Assembly (NCBI RefSeq): GCF_016785945.1
Contig: NZ_JAEMEF010000008.1
Coordinates: forward strand, 87,720 to 151,719
DNA: 64,000 bases
Source of the DNA: Olleya sediminilitoris
GTDB taxonomy: Bacteria > Bacteroidota > Bacteroidia > Flavobacteriales > Flavobacteriaceae
Reading direction: 5' to 3'
In this document: one piece after another, positions 37,266 to 46,046 of the stretch
How positions within the stretch are numbered: the stretch's first letter is position 1
Layout of the letters: every line of letters begins with the position of its first letter
Program-made: the position numbers and the translations under genes
Notes under the pieces: model-generated
Told to the model about the DNA's origin: nothing
Databases searched by the model: none
Seen by the model: the letters and a program-made list of their open reading frames with translations, nothing else

Positions 37266-37544
37266 TTATGCTACATTAGGATAGCTAAAGGTTTCGTAAA
37301 TAGTTTCGCTATTTTTACCTTCAACAAAAAACATATTTTGTTTCATTATCGCTTGACTATACATAACTTTTAAAACTTGTAATGCTGTTATATCAATAGA
37401 TTCTACATTTTCAATATTTAATGTCATATTTGTATTGGACTCTAAAATGTAGCTAAAATGCTTTTTAAAACTTGTAATGTTTGCAGTATTTAAAACACCA
37501 TCTAAAAAAATTGTATTGTCTTGTTGTGTTATTGTTAGTGCCAT
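37266..37544 (-). CDS. STAS-domain protein (second of a tandem pair)
   Basis: 92 residues, a bare STAS fold like anti-sigma-factor antagonists. The usual phospho-site region reads VESIDITALQVLKV, with Thr at the place where antagonists have Ser or Thr. It aligns along its length with the upstream STAS protein (both begin MAL, then DNT, LxG and a SIDxxxxxxLKV-type core), so the pair is a tandem duplication. No matching SpoIIE phosphatase or anti-sigma kinase is in the window. It lies between its twin and the flippase in one leftward operon and may regulate polysaccharide export after translation. Confidence 0.82.
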   Translation of the reverse strand: MALTITQQDNTIFLDGVLNTANITSFKKHFSYILESNTNMTLNIENVESIDITALQVLKVMYSQAIMKQNMFFVEGKNSETIYETFSYPNVA

Positions 37545-37583
37545 AATGTTTCAGTTTAAAAGGTTTAAATTTGGGTATAAGTA

Positions 37584-37856
37584 TTAAGTTATGCTTAGTA
37601 ATTCTTCATAAATATCTTTACAACCAAGTCCTACAATTACAAAAGGTTTATCCCATGATTTTGCATTATTATAAATAACTTTAAAAGCATTCATACCTTT
37701 TGCATCTATTTGAGTAACTTTATTAATATCAATCGTTAGGTTTTCTAAAGTATTAAGAGTGATGTTAAAATGGGTTTGAAAGCTACTTGCTGTGGTAGCA
37801 TCAATTTGTCCTTCTAATGTAAATGTGTTATCGTTTCTTAATATTTTTAAAGCCAT
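37584..37856 (-). CDS. STAS-domain protein (first of a tandem pair)
   Basis: Start set at 37856 (MALKILRNDNTFTLEGQIDA), which matches the start of its twin; a longer frame upstream would run through the promoter. 90 residues. The phospho-site region is QIDAKGMNAFKVI, where the Ser/Thr is replaced by Ala-Lys, so this copy may not be phosphorylated, unlike its twin with Thr. First gene of the leftward STAS-STAS-flippase unit; its promoter has the CCATTCGTC-type motif. The two differing sites could make one regulated and one constitutive antagonist. Confidence 0.8.
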   Translation of the reverse strand: MALKILRNDNTFTLEGQIDATTASSFQTHFNITLNTLENLTIDINKVTQIDAKGMNAFKVIYNNAKSWDKPFVIVGLGCKDIYEELLSIT

Positions 37857-37881
37857 GTTGGTTTCTTGTTTGTTTCTGATA

Positions 37882-37955
37882 CAAAGATGCAACGTAAACC
37901 TTTCAAATTCAGTTGAATTTCGACGAGTCGACGATTGGTGTAGATGAATGAATGG
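37882..37955 (-). promoter_or_regulatory. Variant CCATTCGTC-motif promoter of the STAS operon
   Basis: Minus strand CCATTCATTCATCTACAC at 37955-37938 is a variant of the motif, and AATCGTCGACTC just beyond it (37936-37925) looks like a second partial copy. The -7 candidate CATCTTTG is at 37889-37882 (one mismatch), again 48 nt away. The region is shared with the divergent TPR/barrel gene at 37995. Confidence 0.55.
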
Positions 37956-37994
37956 AAATGAATGCTTAACTTGCAAATGACTTAAAACCAGAAC

Positions 37995-40061
37995 ATGAAA
38001 CTTAAATTTATATTTCTACTTACCTTATTATCAACTTCTTTTATGGGATATACCCAAGACATGAAAGAAGGGTTTACCTATTTAGAAACTGGTAAGTACG
38101 CTAAAGCGGAAACTTTTTTTCAGTCTATTTTAAAACAATATCCAGACAATAAAACTGCAAGACTTTGTTATGGTCGTGCTATTGGACTAAACGGTAAACC
38201 TGAAGACGCCAACACCTTATTTACAAACCTATTGGCAGATTATCCTGATGATTTTGAAGTCAAGCTAAATTATGGAGAGTCTTTATTGTGGACTAGTAAT
38301 TTTCCTAAAGCTAAAACCTATTTTAAATCTTTAATAGACGAAGATCCAAAAAGTTTTGCTGCACTATTAAGTTATGCAAACACACTTTCTAATTTAAAAG
38401 AATATGAAAATGCTTTAAAATATGTAGACAAGGCTTTAGAGGTGTCTCCTGGAAACCCAAATGCACTAACATCTAAAAAATACATGTATTTAGGCTATGC
38501 TTACCAAAAACAACAGGCACAACAATACGATGAAGCCGAAGCATTACTTAAAAAAAGTCTTGCACTTTTTAACAATGACAAAGACAGTTTATTAAACTTA
38601 GCCAATCTGTATTTAATTGCAAATAAATATGATGATGCTCAAGCTACTTATAATACTTTAGCAGCCAATCCTGACAATAAAATTATTGCTTTAAATGGTT
38701 TAGCGTTAGTATCTCACTTAAAAGGTAAAGAAAAAGACGCACTAGATTTAAGTACACAAGCCTATAACAGCTTAAATGAAACTACAGACGCTACACTAAA
38801 ACAACAAACTACAGAGCGTTACGCGCAAGCGTTAATTTGGAATAAAAAATACAAAACTGCAGACACGCTAATCGCGAATTTAATTGAAATAAAACCTAAT
38901 GACAATTGGGTCTTAGCTTTACGTGCAACACTTAATATTTACAAAAGTGACTTTAAAAAAAGTGTTACTGATTATGATCAAATTTTGGTTAATGACAGTA
39001 CATCTTTTGACGGAAACTTGGGTAACGCAAATGCTTTAAAAGCATTAGGTAAATATGAAGCTGCATATAAGTCTGCTGAAAACACATTAAAGTTTTACGA
39101 CAATCAAAAGGATGCCACCAACTTTATAAAAAACTTAAACACAACATTTACCCCTTTTTATGAAGGTAAAGTATCCTATAGTTTTGATAATGGAGACAAT
39201 GAAGCTTTTGCTTTTAATAACACTTTAGAGTTTCCGTTTTCAACAAAATTTAAAATCTTAGGAAGCTATAATTATCGTAGTACAACTAACCCTGTTACTA
39301 ATAACGATGCTACTTCAAATGACTTTAGTGTTGGTGCTTCCTATCAATTATTACCTAATTTAACTTTAAAAGGTACTGCTGGATTAACTTCAGCTACAGC
39401 AACAACTAATGACTACACACAAATCTTAGCAGATATATCTTTTAATATTAAACCTTTTAAACTGCAAGATTTAACCGTTGGATACAAACGTGAAATACAA
39501 AGTTTTAATGCCGAATTAATAGATCGAGAAATCGTACAAAATAACTACTACGCCAATTATAGTTTAAATACTAATTTTAATTTAGGATGGTTTACTCAAT
39601 ATTTTTACACCAAACAAAGTGATGACAACGCTAGAAACTTATTGTTTACTTCTTTATACTATAACATTTTACCAAAACCATCACTTAAAGCTGGTATAAA
39701 CTACCAATACATAACTTTTAAAGATCAGGTACCAAGTATTTACTTTTCACCAGAAACCTTTAATGCTGCAGAAGTATTTGCAAACCTTATTAAAGATGAA
39801 AACATAGCCAAACCTAAAGAATGGTTTTATGAGCTTACTGCTGCTACTGGATTACAATTTATTGACGACGACGAAAGCCAAAGTACTTACAGAATACAAG
39901 GAAAATTAGGCTATAAATTTTCAGAGCGTTGTTTGGCGAATATATTTGGAACACGAAGTAATATAGCATCTGCTACTGCTGCTGGTTTTACTTTTAACGA
40001 AATTGGTGTGCGTTTTAAATGGTTATTATTTGACAAACCAGTCTTTAGAGATAAAAAATAA
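37995..40061 (+). CDS. TPR and YaiO-type outer-membrane beta-barrel protein
   Basis: 688 residues. A signal peptide (1-20) is followed by tandem TPR repeats over about 22-375 (for example AKAETFFQSILKQYPDNKTARLCYGRA, NALKYVDKALEVSPGNPNALT). The remainder (about 385-688) is an outer-membrane barrel with alternating aromatic strands, ending GVRFKWLLFDKPVF. TPR plus barrel is the layout of polysaccharide export proteins such as PgaA or BcsC, and YaiO-type barrels. It is transcribed divergently from the STAS/flippase unit, and would provide the outer-membrane exit for the polymer; this is inferred from layout and context. Confidence 0.8.
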   Translation: MKLKFIFLLTLLSTSFMGYTQDMKEGFTYLETGKYAKAETFFQSILKQYPDNKTARLCYGRAIGLNGKPEDANTLFTNLLADYPDDFEVKLNYGESLLWTSNFPKAKTYFKSLIDEDPKSFAALLSYANTLSNLKEYENALKYVDKALEVSPGNPNALTSKKYMYLGYAYQKQQAQQYDEAEALLKKSLALFNNDKDSLLNLANLYLIANKYDDAQATYNTLAANPDNKIIALNGLALVSHLKGKEKDALDLSTQAYNSLNETTDATLKQQTTERYAQALIWNKKYKTADTLIANLIEIKPNDNWVLALRATLNIYKSDFKKSVTDYDQILVNDSTSFDGNLGNANALKALGKYEAAYKSAENTLKFYDNQKDATNFIKNLNTTFTPFYEGKVSYSFDNGDNEAFAFNNTLEFPFSTKFKILGSYNYRSTTNPVTNNDATSNDFSVGASYQLLPNLTLKGTAGLTSATATTNDYTQILADISFNIKPFKLQDLTVGYKREIQSFNAELIDREIVQNNYYANYSLNTNFNLGWFTQYFYTKQSDDNARNLLFTSLYYNILPKPSLKAGINYQYITFKDQVPSIYFSPETFNAAEVFANLIKDENIAKPKEWFYELTAATGLQFIDDDESQSTYRIQGKLGYKFSERCLANIFGTRSNIASATAAGFTFNEIGVRFKWLLFDKPVFRDKK

Positions 40062-40100
40062 ATTGATTTAATAAAGACAAACAATATTGTTTATTGATAT

Positions 40101-41389
40101 TTAAAAACCACTTTTATGACTAATCGTTTTGTACATCCATTCCATTGTAAAGCAAAATACAATAACACCCAAAGCGATTAATACTCCAGAAATATTAGTT
40201 TGAAATTGCTGAACAATTAGTGTACAAAAAGCTACAAAACATAATATACTAGCTATTAAATGAATACTTTTTTTGGACTTCAATTCTTGATGTTTTTTAA
40301 ATCCAATATAGTTTACTAAACCAAATATTAATAAAAATCCAGCACTTCCTGCTGTTGAAATGCTTTGGAGATTAAATAAATTAACTAACACTATTGACAA
40401 TATTGCAGTAATTAAAAAACCTATTGGTTTGCCTAAAAACTTACGACAAAAGTATTTTGGAAGTTCTTGATCTTCGGCTATGTCATAATTTACCCTTCCG
40501 CTTCCTAAAATTGTAGCATTAATAGCTGAAAATGTAGAAATTAATGCTGTAATAGTAATTATAGTAAATCCTATTTGCCCTAATGTTGGTGCTGCTGCTT
40601 GAGCCAAAACATAATCTTTTGCATCTGCAATTTTATCAAAAGTCAAAGATCCAACAGTAACTATTGCTATTAAAACATATAATACAACAACAAAACCTAC
40701 TGCTCCAAAATAGGCTTTTTCAGTATTTTGTTCTCTATTTTTTAAATCCGAAATAGAATTAGCTATTAGCTCAAAGCCTTCGTAAGCTACAAAAATGACC
40801 ATACCACCAGAAATCAATAAAAAAGGAGCTTCCCAATTACTTGGTTTTAATTGTTGTAAATGTTCTGGATGTAATGAAAATCCATAAAATCCAATTGCTA
40901 TAAAGGCTATTAAAATGGCTAATTTTATTATGACAGCAACAGACTCGATACGACTAACTAAACTAACACTTAAATAGTTAATAACTAAAGCAATTATTAT
41001 TATTGCTGTTTGACAAATACGGACGTCTAATTTTTTTTCCCAGTAATGGTAAAAAGCTCAGCAGCATAAGACCCAAAAGCTGAGGCGTATAATGCTAACA
41101 TTACAATATAACTTATCCAAAGTAGATTGTTGATGCCTCCTGCAAAAATGCCATTTCCGTATTGTTGATGTACAAATCTTACTGTCCCTCCTTTTTCTGG
41201 AAATTTTTTAGATAATTTAGCATAAGAATATGCCGTAAGCAAAGCTATAACACCTGCAAATAAGAAAGCAACAGGTGTACCTCCTTTAGCTAAAGAAACA
41301 GCCAAACCAAGCACTGCAAAAATTCCGCCACCAACCATTCCGCCTATTCCAATAGAAATCGCTTCTTTAAGATTAATTTTATTATTCAA
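40101..41389 (-). pseudogene. APC-family amino acid permease broken by a frameshift
   Basis: The 5' part (41389-41027, 120 residues) begins MNNKINLKEAISIGIGGMVGGGIF, the first helix of APC permeases, and runs through GGTVRFVHQQYGNG, then stops at TAG just after a run of eight A (plus-strand T8 at 41031-41038). Adding one A restores an open frame that reads on through TAIIIIALVINYLSV into the 3' part ending at 40101. The restored protein would be about 430 residues with 12 helices, the family norm. So the gene is a one-base frameshift mutant, or the homopolymer length is a sequencing error; slippage at the A run could also rescue some product. It is convergent with the TPR/barrel gene. Confidence 0.85.
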
Positions 41390-41454
41390 AATTGATAGAT
41401 TAATTATGCTTAAATATACAGAATAATAAGGTTTGAGTATTGTAAAATTATTAC

Positions 41455-41490
41455 AAAAAAAACAGGCAAGAGTTAACTCTCTTGCCTGTT
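41455..41490 (-). terminator. Intrinsic terminator of the T9SS surface-protein gene
   Basis: AACAGGCAAGAG and CTCTTGCCTGTT pair in a 12-bp stem with a 6-nt loop; on the minus strand eight T follow. It ends the gene whose stop is at 41563. Confidence 0.92.
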
Positions 41491-41562
41491 TAAGAAACCA
41501 AATAAGACTAATTTAACTTTTTTGGCTTCCCTCGCTATCAATCAAAAAACAATGGGCAGTTA

Positions 41563-44175
41563 CTATTTAACCAGCAACTTTAAGGGTTTATAATTTGTAT
41601 TAGTACTAGATAATTTACAAATGTATAATCCAGAACTTAAGTTTTGACTATTTATAGGTATGATATTATTTCCAACTAGTGACTCTACTGATGTTTTGTA
41701 CACTATTTTTCCTAATTGGTTATAAATTATTAGTTCAACATTTTCAGATTTTTGGCTAGTAAAATGTAAGTTAGAAGCCTCTATCATTGGGTTTGGGTAA
41801 GCTATTAATGTATTAACTGTTTCAGTTTCAAAATCGTTTACTGATAAATCATTTCCTCTTGAAAAACGTACATCTTGTATATCCATTTGCTTAGTAGTTA
41901 CAGATCCATCCTCGCTTTGCATTGTAAATACAATAGTTACAATATCATTAGCTTCTAATGAAGGAGTTAAAGTAGAAGTAAACTCTGAAAACAATACAGC
42001 ATGACTTTGGTAACTATCTGTTAAAGCAATTGTTGTTTTGTATTGCTCATCCCAATTTGTAATACTTTGTTTTACTAAAGTAATTTCTAAATTTCCAGTA
42101 CCTTTTGCTTTAAATTTAAAGCTAGTAAAGTCATTTAAATCTACTGCTTTAAAACGTGGTGTTAAAGCTCTGTATGCTGCTACATAAGTATCTGTTGTAG
42201 CATTTAATGTCACATTTCTTTCTATTGGAAAATCTTGACTATCAAAAGTCGTTGTGTTTGGAGATACTAAGTAGCTATTTACTGTTGTATTAGCTTCAGA
42301 ATCGTCAACTCCCCAAGGTCCATCTGACATAAATAAATCGTCTGGTGTGTTTATACCGTCTCCAATTCTAAATCCTATATCAAATAAATTACCTGTAGAA
42401 ACTTCCAACTCAGTTATATAATCTTGATTTAAATCTATAGTCGAATTTGAATAGTTAAAATCACTAGTTTCTGTTACTCTGTACCCAGAATCAAACCCTA
42501 CGTTTCCTGTAGCATTTGTATTTATAATTTGAAGATCTAATGCTCCATTATTGTATTTTCCTTTTCTAACAAATACTGTTGGAGGAGTTGATAATTGGTA
42601 ACCCGAAATTGCTTTTTCTGCATCCAATAAAATTAAAACTTCTTCTGCTAAGCTATATAAATCGTCTATCGAATCTGACCAAATTTGGAAGTTGTAAAAG
42701 GTTACGTTTTCTTCGTATAAATCTAAATTCCAGTGACTCTCAATCGCAAAGTTGGCATCGTTATTAGCTAGCTTAGCTGATAAGCTTAATACGTATTCAA
42801 AACTTCCGTCTACATTTTTTATAATTGATTTTATAAAAGCTTGACCATTGATATCCATGGTTGAAACCGAAATTAATTCGCCTCCTAATAATCTATCGCA
42901 AATATATTTTGTGTGTTCATAAACTCCGTTTTCAGTTTTTAAAGCTAATACAGAAGCTATTGAAGCATTATTTTGCATGTAATCTACAGAGTATACTTCT
43001 GTTGCATTAGTAATATTTAATAAATCTTGTGGTGTTGAGTCTACTGCATAATCTTCGTTAATAGTTGTTAACGGTACAAAATCTTGTAATTGAAAAGTGG
43101 TATTAGATGCTGCTCTATTTACAGATGTATTACTACTGTCTTTTGTCACTCTTCTTGCTGACTTTTGATCAAATTTATAACTATTTTTAGCACGATTGAA
43201 GTTACGTTTGTTAATAGCTTCAGATAATCTTCCATTACTTTCTAAACCACCATCATTAGCTGTTGTTGGTGCCGGAATTACTGCACAACTACCAAATCCT
43301 GAACAAGAAGGATCATCACAATCAATCAATCCATCACCATCATCATCAATACCATTATCGCAAATTTCTTGTAATACAGGAGCTGTTGGACAACGTGCAC
43401 CATCGTTACTAGCACTTGATGGTCCAAAAGCAAATAAGTTAGAACTCATCTGACTTGAAGGGGTCAAGTCTTGTACACTTTGAATGACATATATTGTTCC
43501 TGTTTGGTTAGCAGACACATAAAAACGTCCGTCAGCATCAAAATAGACTGCTCCATAAGTGTATTTTAATCCAGCTAAAATTGGTACTTCACCTAAACTC
43601 TCAACAACATTTGTTGTTGGATTAATCCTATATAATATATTGCTGTTTTTTTCTACTGCATATAAGTTTCCGTCAACTGCATTAAAAGCCCAATCATGTA
43701 TGCTTAAACTCTGTGATAACGTTTCGGTAGATAAATACTGAGTATATGTTGGTGAGTTTGGATTTAAATCTACTTTAAAGTAAGTTGTACCACCTGCCTT
43801 AAAATAATATATACCGTCAGGACTTATATCTCCAACATATTTATTACCTGTAGTTAATTCTGGAATTACAAATGATGTTGTTTGAAAGTCTTTACCAATT
43901 CTAACTATAGTATTAGAAGGTGTGCTTAAATATCCCCAAATAAAACCATCTGCAGGATTATAAGCTGCTGCGTTTATATTTCCAGAGGTAATATCTTCTG
44001 CTGCAAGAAAAGAGTTACCGGAAGCTAAATCTATTACATACACATCATTGTATTGAAATAAATAAGCACTGTAATCACAATTAAAAGGAATGTTTTGTGC
44101 TGTAACAGAAAAACTTAAAACCAATATAGCTATCGCTGTAAGTTTTTGTATAAAGGTCGGTAAAGTTCTTTTCAT
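41563..44175 (-). CDS. Large T9SS-exported surface protein with beta-propeller-like and calcium-binding-like regions
   Basis: 870 residues. Signal peptide 1-26 (ending SVTAQ). Residues about 30-270 look like a DUF6923-type beta-propeller (repeats such as YNPADGFIWGY, GDISPDGIYYFKAG, VDGNLYAVEKNSN). The segment EICDNGIDDDGDGLIDCDDP (about 275-295) is a metal-binding-type motif with alternating Asp. The middle (about 340-750) is unassigned beta structure with a carbohydrate-binding-like end (RNVTLNATTDTYVAAYRALTPRF). A T9SS type A sorting domain ends the protein (YPNPMIEASNLHF, then GLYICKLSS and KLLVK). The likely role is an adhesin or matrix protein. Its promoter carries the CCATTCGTC motif at the same spacing as the polysaccharide genes, so it belongs to the same regulon. 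Confidence 0.82.
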   Translation of the reverse strand: MKRTLPTFIQKLTAIAILVLSFSVTAQNIPFNCDYSAYLFQYNDVYVIDLASGNSFLAAEDITSGNINAAAYNPADGFIWGYLSTPSNTIVRIGKDFQTTSFVIPELTTGNKYVGDISPDGIYYFKAGGTTYFKVDLNPNSPTYTQYLSTETLSQSLSIHDWAFNAVDGNLYAVEKNSNILYRINPTTNVVESLGEVPILAGLKYTYGAVYFDADGRFYVSANQTGTIYVIQSVQDLTPSSQMSSNLFAFGPSSASNDGARCPTAPVLQEICDNGIDDDGDGLIDCDDPSCSGFGSCAVIPAPTTANDGGLESNGRLSEAINKRNFNRAKNSYKFDQKSARRVTKDSSNTSVNRAASNTTFQLQDFVPLTTINEDYAVDSTPQDLLNITNATEVYSVDYMQNNASIASVLALKTENGVYEHTKYICDRLLGGELISVSTMDINGQAFIKSIIKNVDGSFEYVLSLSAKLANNDANFAIESHWNLDLYEENVTFYNFQIWSDSIDDLYSLAEEVLILLDAEKAISGYQLSTPPTVFVRKGKYNNGALDLQIINTNATGNVGFDSGYRVTETSDFNYSNSTIDLNQDYITELEVSTGNLFDIGFRIGDGINTPDDLFMSDGPWGVDDSEANTTVNSYLVSPNTTTFDSQDFPIERNVTLNATTDTYVAAYRALTPRFKAVDLNDFTSFKFKAKGTGNLEITLVKQSITNWDEQYKTTIALTDSYQSHAVLFSEFTSTLTPSLEANDIVTIVFTMQSEDGSVTTKQMDIQDVRFSRGNDLSVNDFETETVNTLIAYPNPMIEASNLHFTSQKSENVELIIYNQLGKIVYKTSVESLVGNNIIPINSQNLSSGLYICKLSSTNTNYKPLKLLVK

Positions 44176-44198
44176 GATATTGGATTTTTGTTACAATA

Positions 44199-44270
44199 CA
44201 AATTTAGGTTAGATCTTGGCTTTTTTTTATGTTTTTCGATTAGTGCTTTACTAGTGTAGACGAATGGTAA
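44199..44270 (-). promoter_or_regulatory. CCATTCGTC-motif promoter of the T9SS surface protein
   Basis: Minus strand TTACCATTCGTCTACACT, core at 44267-44254; perfect -7 box TAAATTTG at 44206-44199; 47 nt between them. TCTATAA starts 13 nt before ACCATT, and CTAATCGAAAA follows the core as in the CAP-gene promoter. The start codon is at 44175. Confidence 0.75.
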
Positions 44271-44296
44271 CTATTTATAGATAAGCTATTTAATTA

Positions 44297-44785
44297 TTAT
44301 ATTTTAATAAAAATATTAGTAAAATAACGCTTACCAGAATTGTCTTTTTCACAAGCAATACCTAAGTCTGTTAATTCAGGATTTTCAATGTTTTGTCTAT
44401 GACCATCACTATTTAACCAAGCGTTTACCAAAGCTTGAGCGTTAGTAAAACCATAGGCTACATTTTCTGACACCGTTTTTGCATTGACTTGATTTTTTAA
44501 ATGTTGTGATCTGCTGTAAAAGTTGTCGTGACTGGCTTCACCTTGATCAACCATGTATTGGCTATGTGATATTGCAACTGCTGATGCATTGTCTAAAATA
44601 TTTAAGCTGTTTAATCCTAAAGAAATTCGGTGAGCATTAAGCAACTCTACAACCTCATAATCTAAAGTTGAATAGGTTACATTTATGTTTTTAGTGTTTA
44701 ATTCTTCTATTTGGGTTTCATCTTGTGAGGAACAAGACATTAAAAATGTGTTACATACTAATACTACTATTAATAATTTTTTCAT
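44297..44785 (-). CDS. CAP-domain (SCP/PR-1-like) lipoprotein
   Basis: 162 residues with lipobox FLMSC (Cys18). The CAP domain covers about 42-162: LLNAHRISLGLNSL, HSQYMVDQGEASHDNF, VSENVAYGF and SDGHRQNIENPELTDLGIA, with the conserved His and Glu of the cleft. CAP proteins are secreted or envelope-bound; in bacteria their biochemical role is mostly unknown, with some linked to matrix, peptide or cell-wall interaction. It lies between the T9SS surface protein and the signalling operon, each transcribed from separate promoters, and its own promoter has the CCATTCGTC motif, so joint control with the surface protein is likely. Confidence 0.92.
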   Translation of the reverse strand: MKKLLIVVLVCNTFLMSCSSQDETQIEELNTKNINVTYSTLDYEVVELLNAHRISLGLNSLNILDNASAVAISHSQYMVDQGEASHDNFYSRSQHLKNQVNAKTVSENVAYGFTNAQALVNAWLNSDGHRQNIENPELTDLGIACEKDNSGKRYFTNIFIKI

Positions 44786-44807
44786 CTTAATTGGATTAAT
44801 TTGATGA

Positions 44808-44880
44808 TAAAATTAAAAGTAATGTATGATTCAATTAGAGGTTTTCGATTAGCTCATTTTTAAGTGTAGACGAATGGTAC
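44808..44880 (-). promoter_or_regulatory. CCATTCGTC-motif promoter of the CAP-domain gene
   Basis: Minus strand GTACCATTCGTCTACACT, core at 44877-44864; -7 candidate TAATTTTA at 44815-44808 (one mismatch); 48 nt between them. A GCTAATCGAAAAC tail follows the core, nearly the same as in the T9SS-gene promoter. The start codon is at 44785. Confidence 0.7.
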
Positions 44881-45004
44881 AAATATACAGTTAAACGATT
44901 TTTAATACAGTTAAACTGATTTTTTGTTAAATTTTAAGTGCGAAATGGTTATTAATGCTGAAATAAAAGCGCAAAAAAAACATAAAACACTTAAAAACAA
45001 TACA

Positions 45005-45715
45005 TTACAATAGATTTAATCGTTTCATTAACTCTGGTCTGTTTGAACGACTTACTGGTATTACATCTTTTTTTATAAGAACACTATTGTCTTCAATGTC
45101 AATTATTTTTTTAACATTAATAACATATGACCTATGTACTTTCAAGAATAAATCATCTGGTAGTTTTTCTACTATCTTTTTTAAAGTAGAATGTACGGTA
45201 TAATTCTTGTCTTCTGTTTTTACTTGAATATAATCACCATTAGCCTCGACTAAATAAATACTTGGAATATCTATTTTTATTAAACGTCTGTCAATGTTGA
45301 CGTATAAATCGTTTCCTGAAGTGGCTTCTACTTTTTCTGCATTAACAGTCTTTTTTACAGTATTTTGTTTGGCCTCAGCCTTAACTATAGCTTTATCAAA
45401 ACGTGCTTGAGTTATTGGTTTTACAAGGTAATCCACTATACAATCGTACTCAAAAGCTTGGATTGCAAAATTCGGATCTGAAGTAGTTAATATTATTTTT
45501 GGAGGATTTTTAAGTGTTTCGATAAAATCAAAACCTGTAAAATCAGGCATATGAATATCTAAAAATATTAAATCAACTTTATTTTGATTTAAGTATTTTA
45601 TGGCTTGCATTGCATTAGGAAAGTCTTCTAAAACATTTAAACTTGGCACATTTGAGCATAATTGAGAAATTATAATTCTAGCTGTTGCTTCGTCATCAAT
45701 TACAATACAATTCAT
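45005..45715 (-). CDS. LytTR-family response regulator
   Basis: 236 residues. Receiver domain 1-115 with DDE (7-9), phospho-acceptor Asp53 in LIFLDIHMPDFTG and the switch Lys in VKPI. The LytTR DNA-binding domain covers about 138-236 (DLYVNIDRRLIKIDIPSIYLVEANGDYIQV, LPDDLFLKVHRSYVINVKKI). It is the last gene of the operon that encodes two kinases, an Hpt protein, H-NOX and FIST proteins, and is the only DNA-binding output there. It is the best candidate to bind the CCATTCGTC motif found upstream of the operon and of five other units; ACCATTCGT matches 8 of 9 positions of the published LytTR half-site consensus. That link is inference. Confidence 0.93.
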   Translation of the reverse strand: MNCIVIDDEATARIIISQLCSNVPSLNVLEDFPNAMQAIKYLNQNKVDLIFLDIHMPDFTGFDFIETLKNPPKIILTTSDPNFAIQAFEYDCIVDYLVKPITQARFDKAIVKAEAKQNTVKKTVNAEKVEATSGNDLYVNIDRRLIKIDIPSIYLVEANGDYIQVKTEDKNYTVHSTLKKIVEKLPDDLFLKVHRSYVINVKKIIDIEDNSVLIKKDVIPVSRSNRPELMKRLNLL

Positions 45716-45724
45716 ATATAATAT

Positions 45725-46042
45725 TTAGAGGGTCTCTAGATATGATGTTATAGTGTCAAGTATAGATTCAAACTCATTTTTATAATCAAATTTACTTTCT
45801 AGTAAACTATTCTCATAATTTACAGCCACTTCATATCCTTTTTCAAGCCCTAAAATACTAATTTTATGTTTAAGTTTATGCACATTATCTGCTGCGAGTT
45901 TAAAATTTTGTGCATTATAATTATTAAAATATTCTTTTTGCTCTTCTGGAAACTCTTTTTTAATTACGTCTATTAACTGCTGTTTAAAAGAAGCATCTCC
46001 ACCTGATAGGTTATCAATATAGGTTTGGTTTGGTTGTTCCAT
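45725..46042 (-). CDS. Histidine phosphotransfer (Hpt) protein
   Basis: 105 residues, an all-helical stand-alone Hpt domain. The phospho-site reads NVHKLKHKI with His55. It would carry phosphate between a kinase and the receiver of the LytTR regulator encoded 9 nt downstream, or the single-domain receiver at the head of the operon. It starts 4 nt after the second kinase gene. Neither kinase here has its own receiver domain, so the single-domain receiver could be the intermediate that feeds this Hpt; the exact order of transfer cannot be read from the sequence. Confidence 0.85.
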   Translation of the reverse strand: MEQPNQTYIDNLSGGDASFKQQLIDVIKKEFPEEQKEYFNNYNAQNFKLAADNVHKLKHKISILGLEKGYEVAVNYENSLLESKFDYKNEFESILDTITSYLETL

Positions 46043-46046
46043 GATG

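Noticed and set aside
37857..37976. Longer N-terminus of the first STAS protein
   Set aside because: The extra 40 codons cross the -7 box and motif, and the paralogue starts at the equivalent of 37856.
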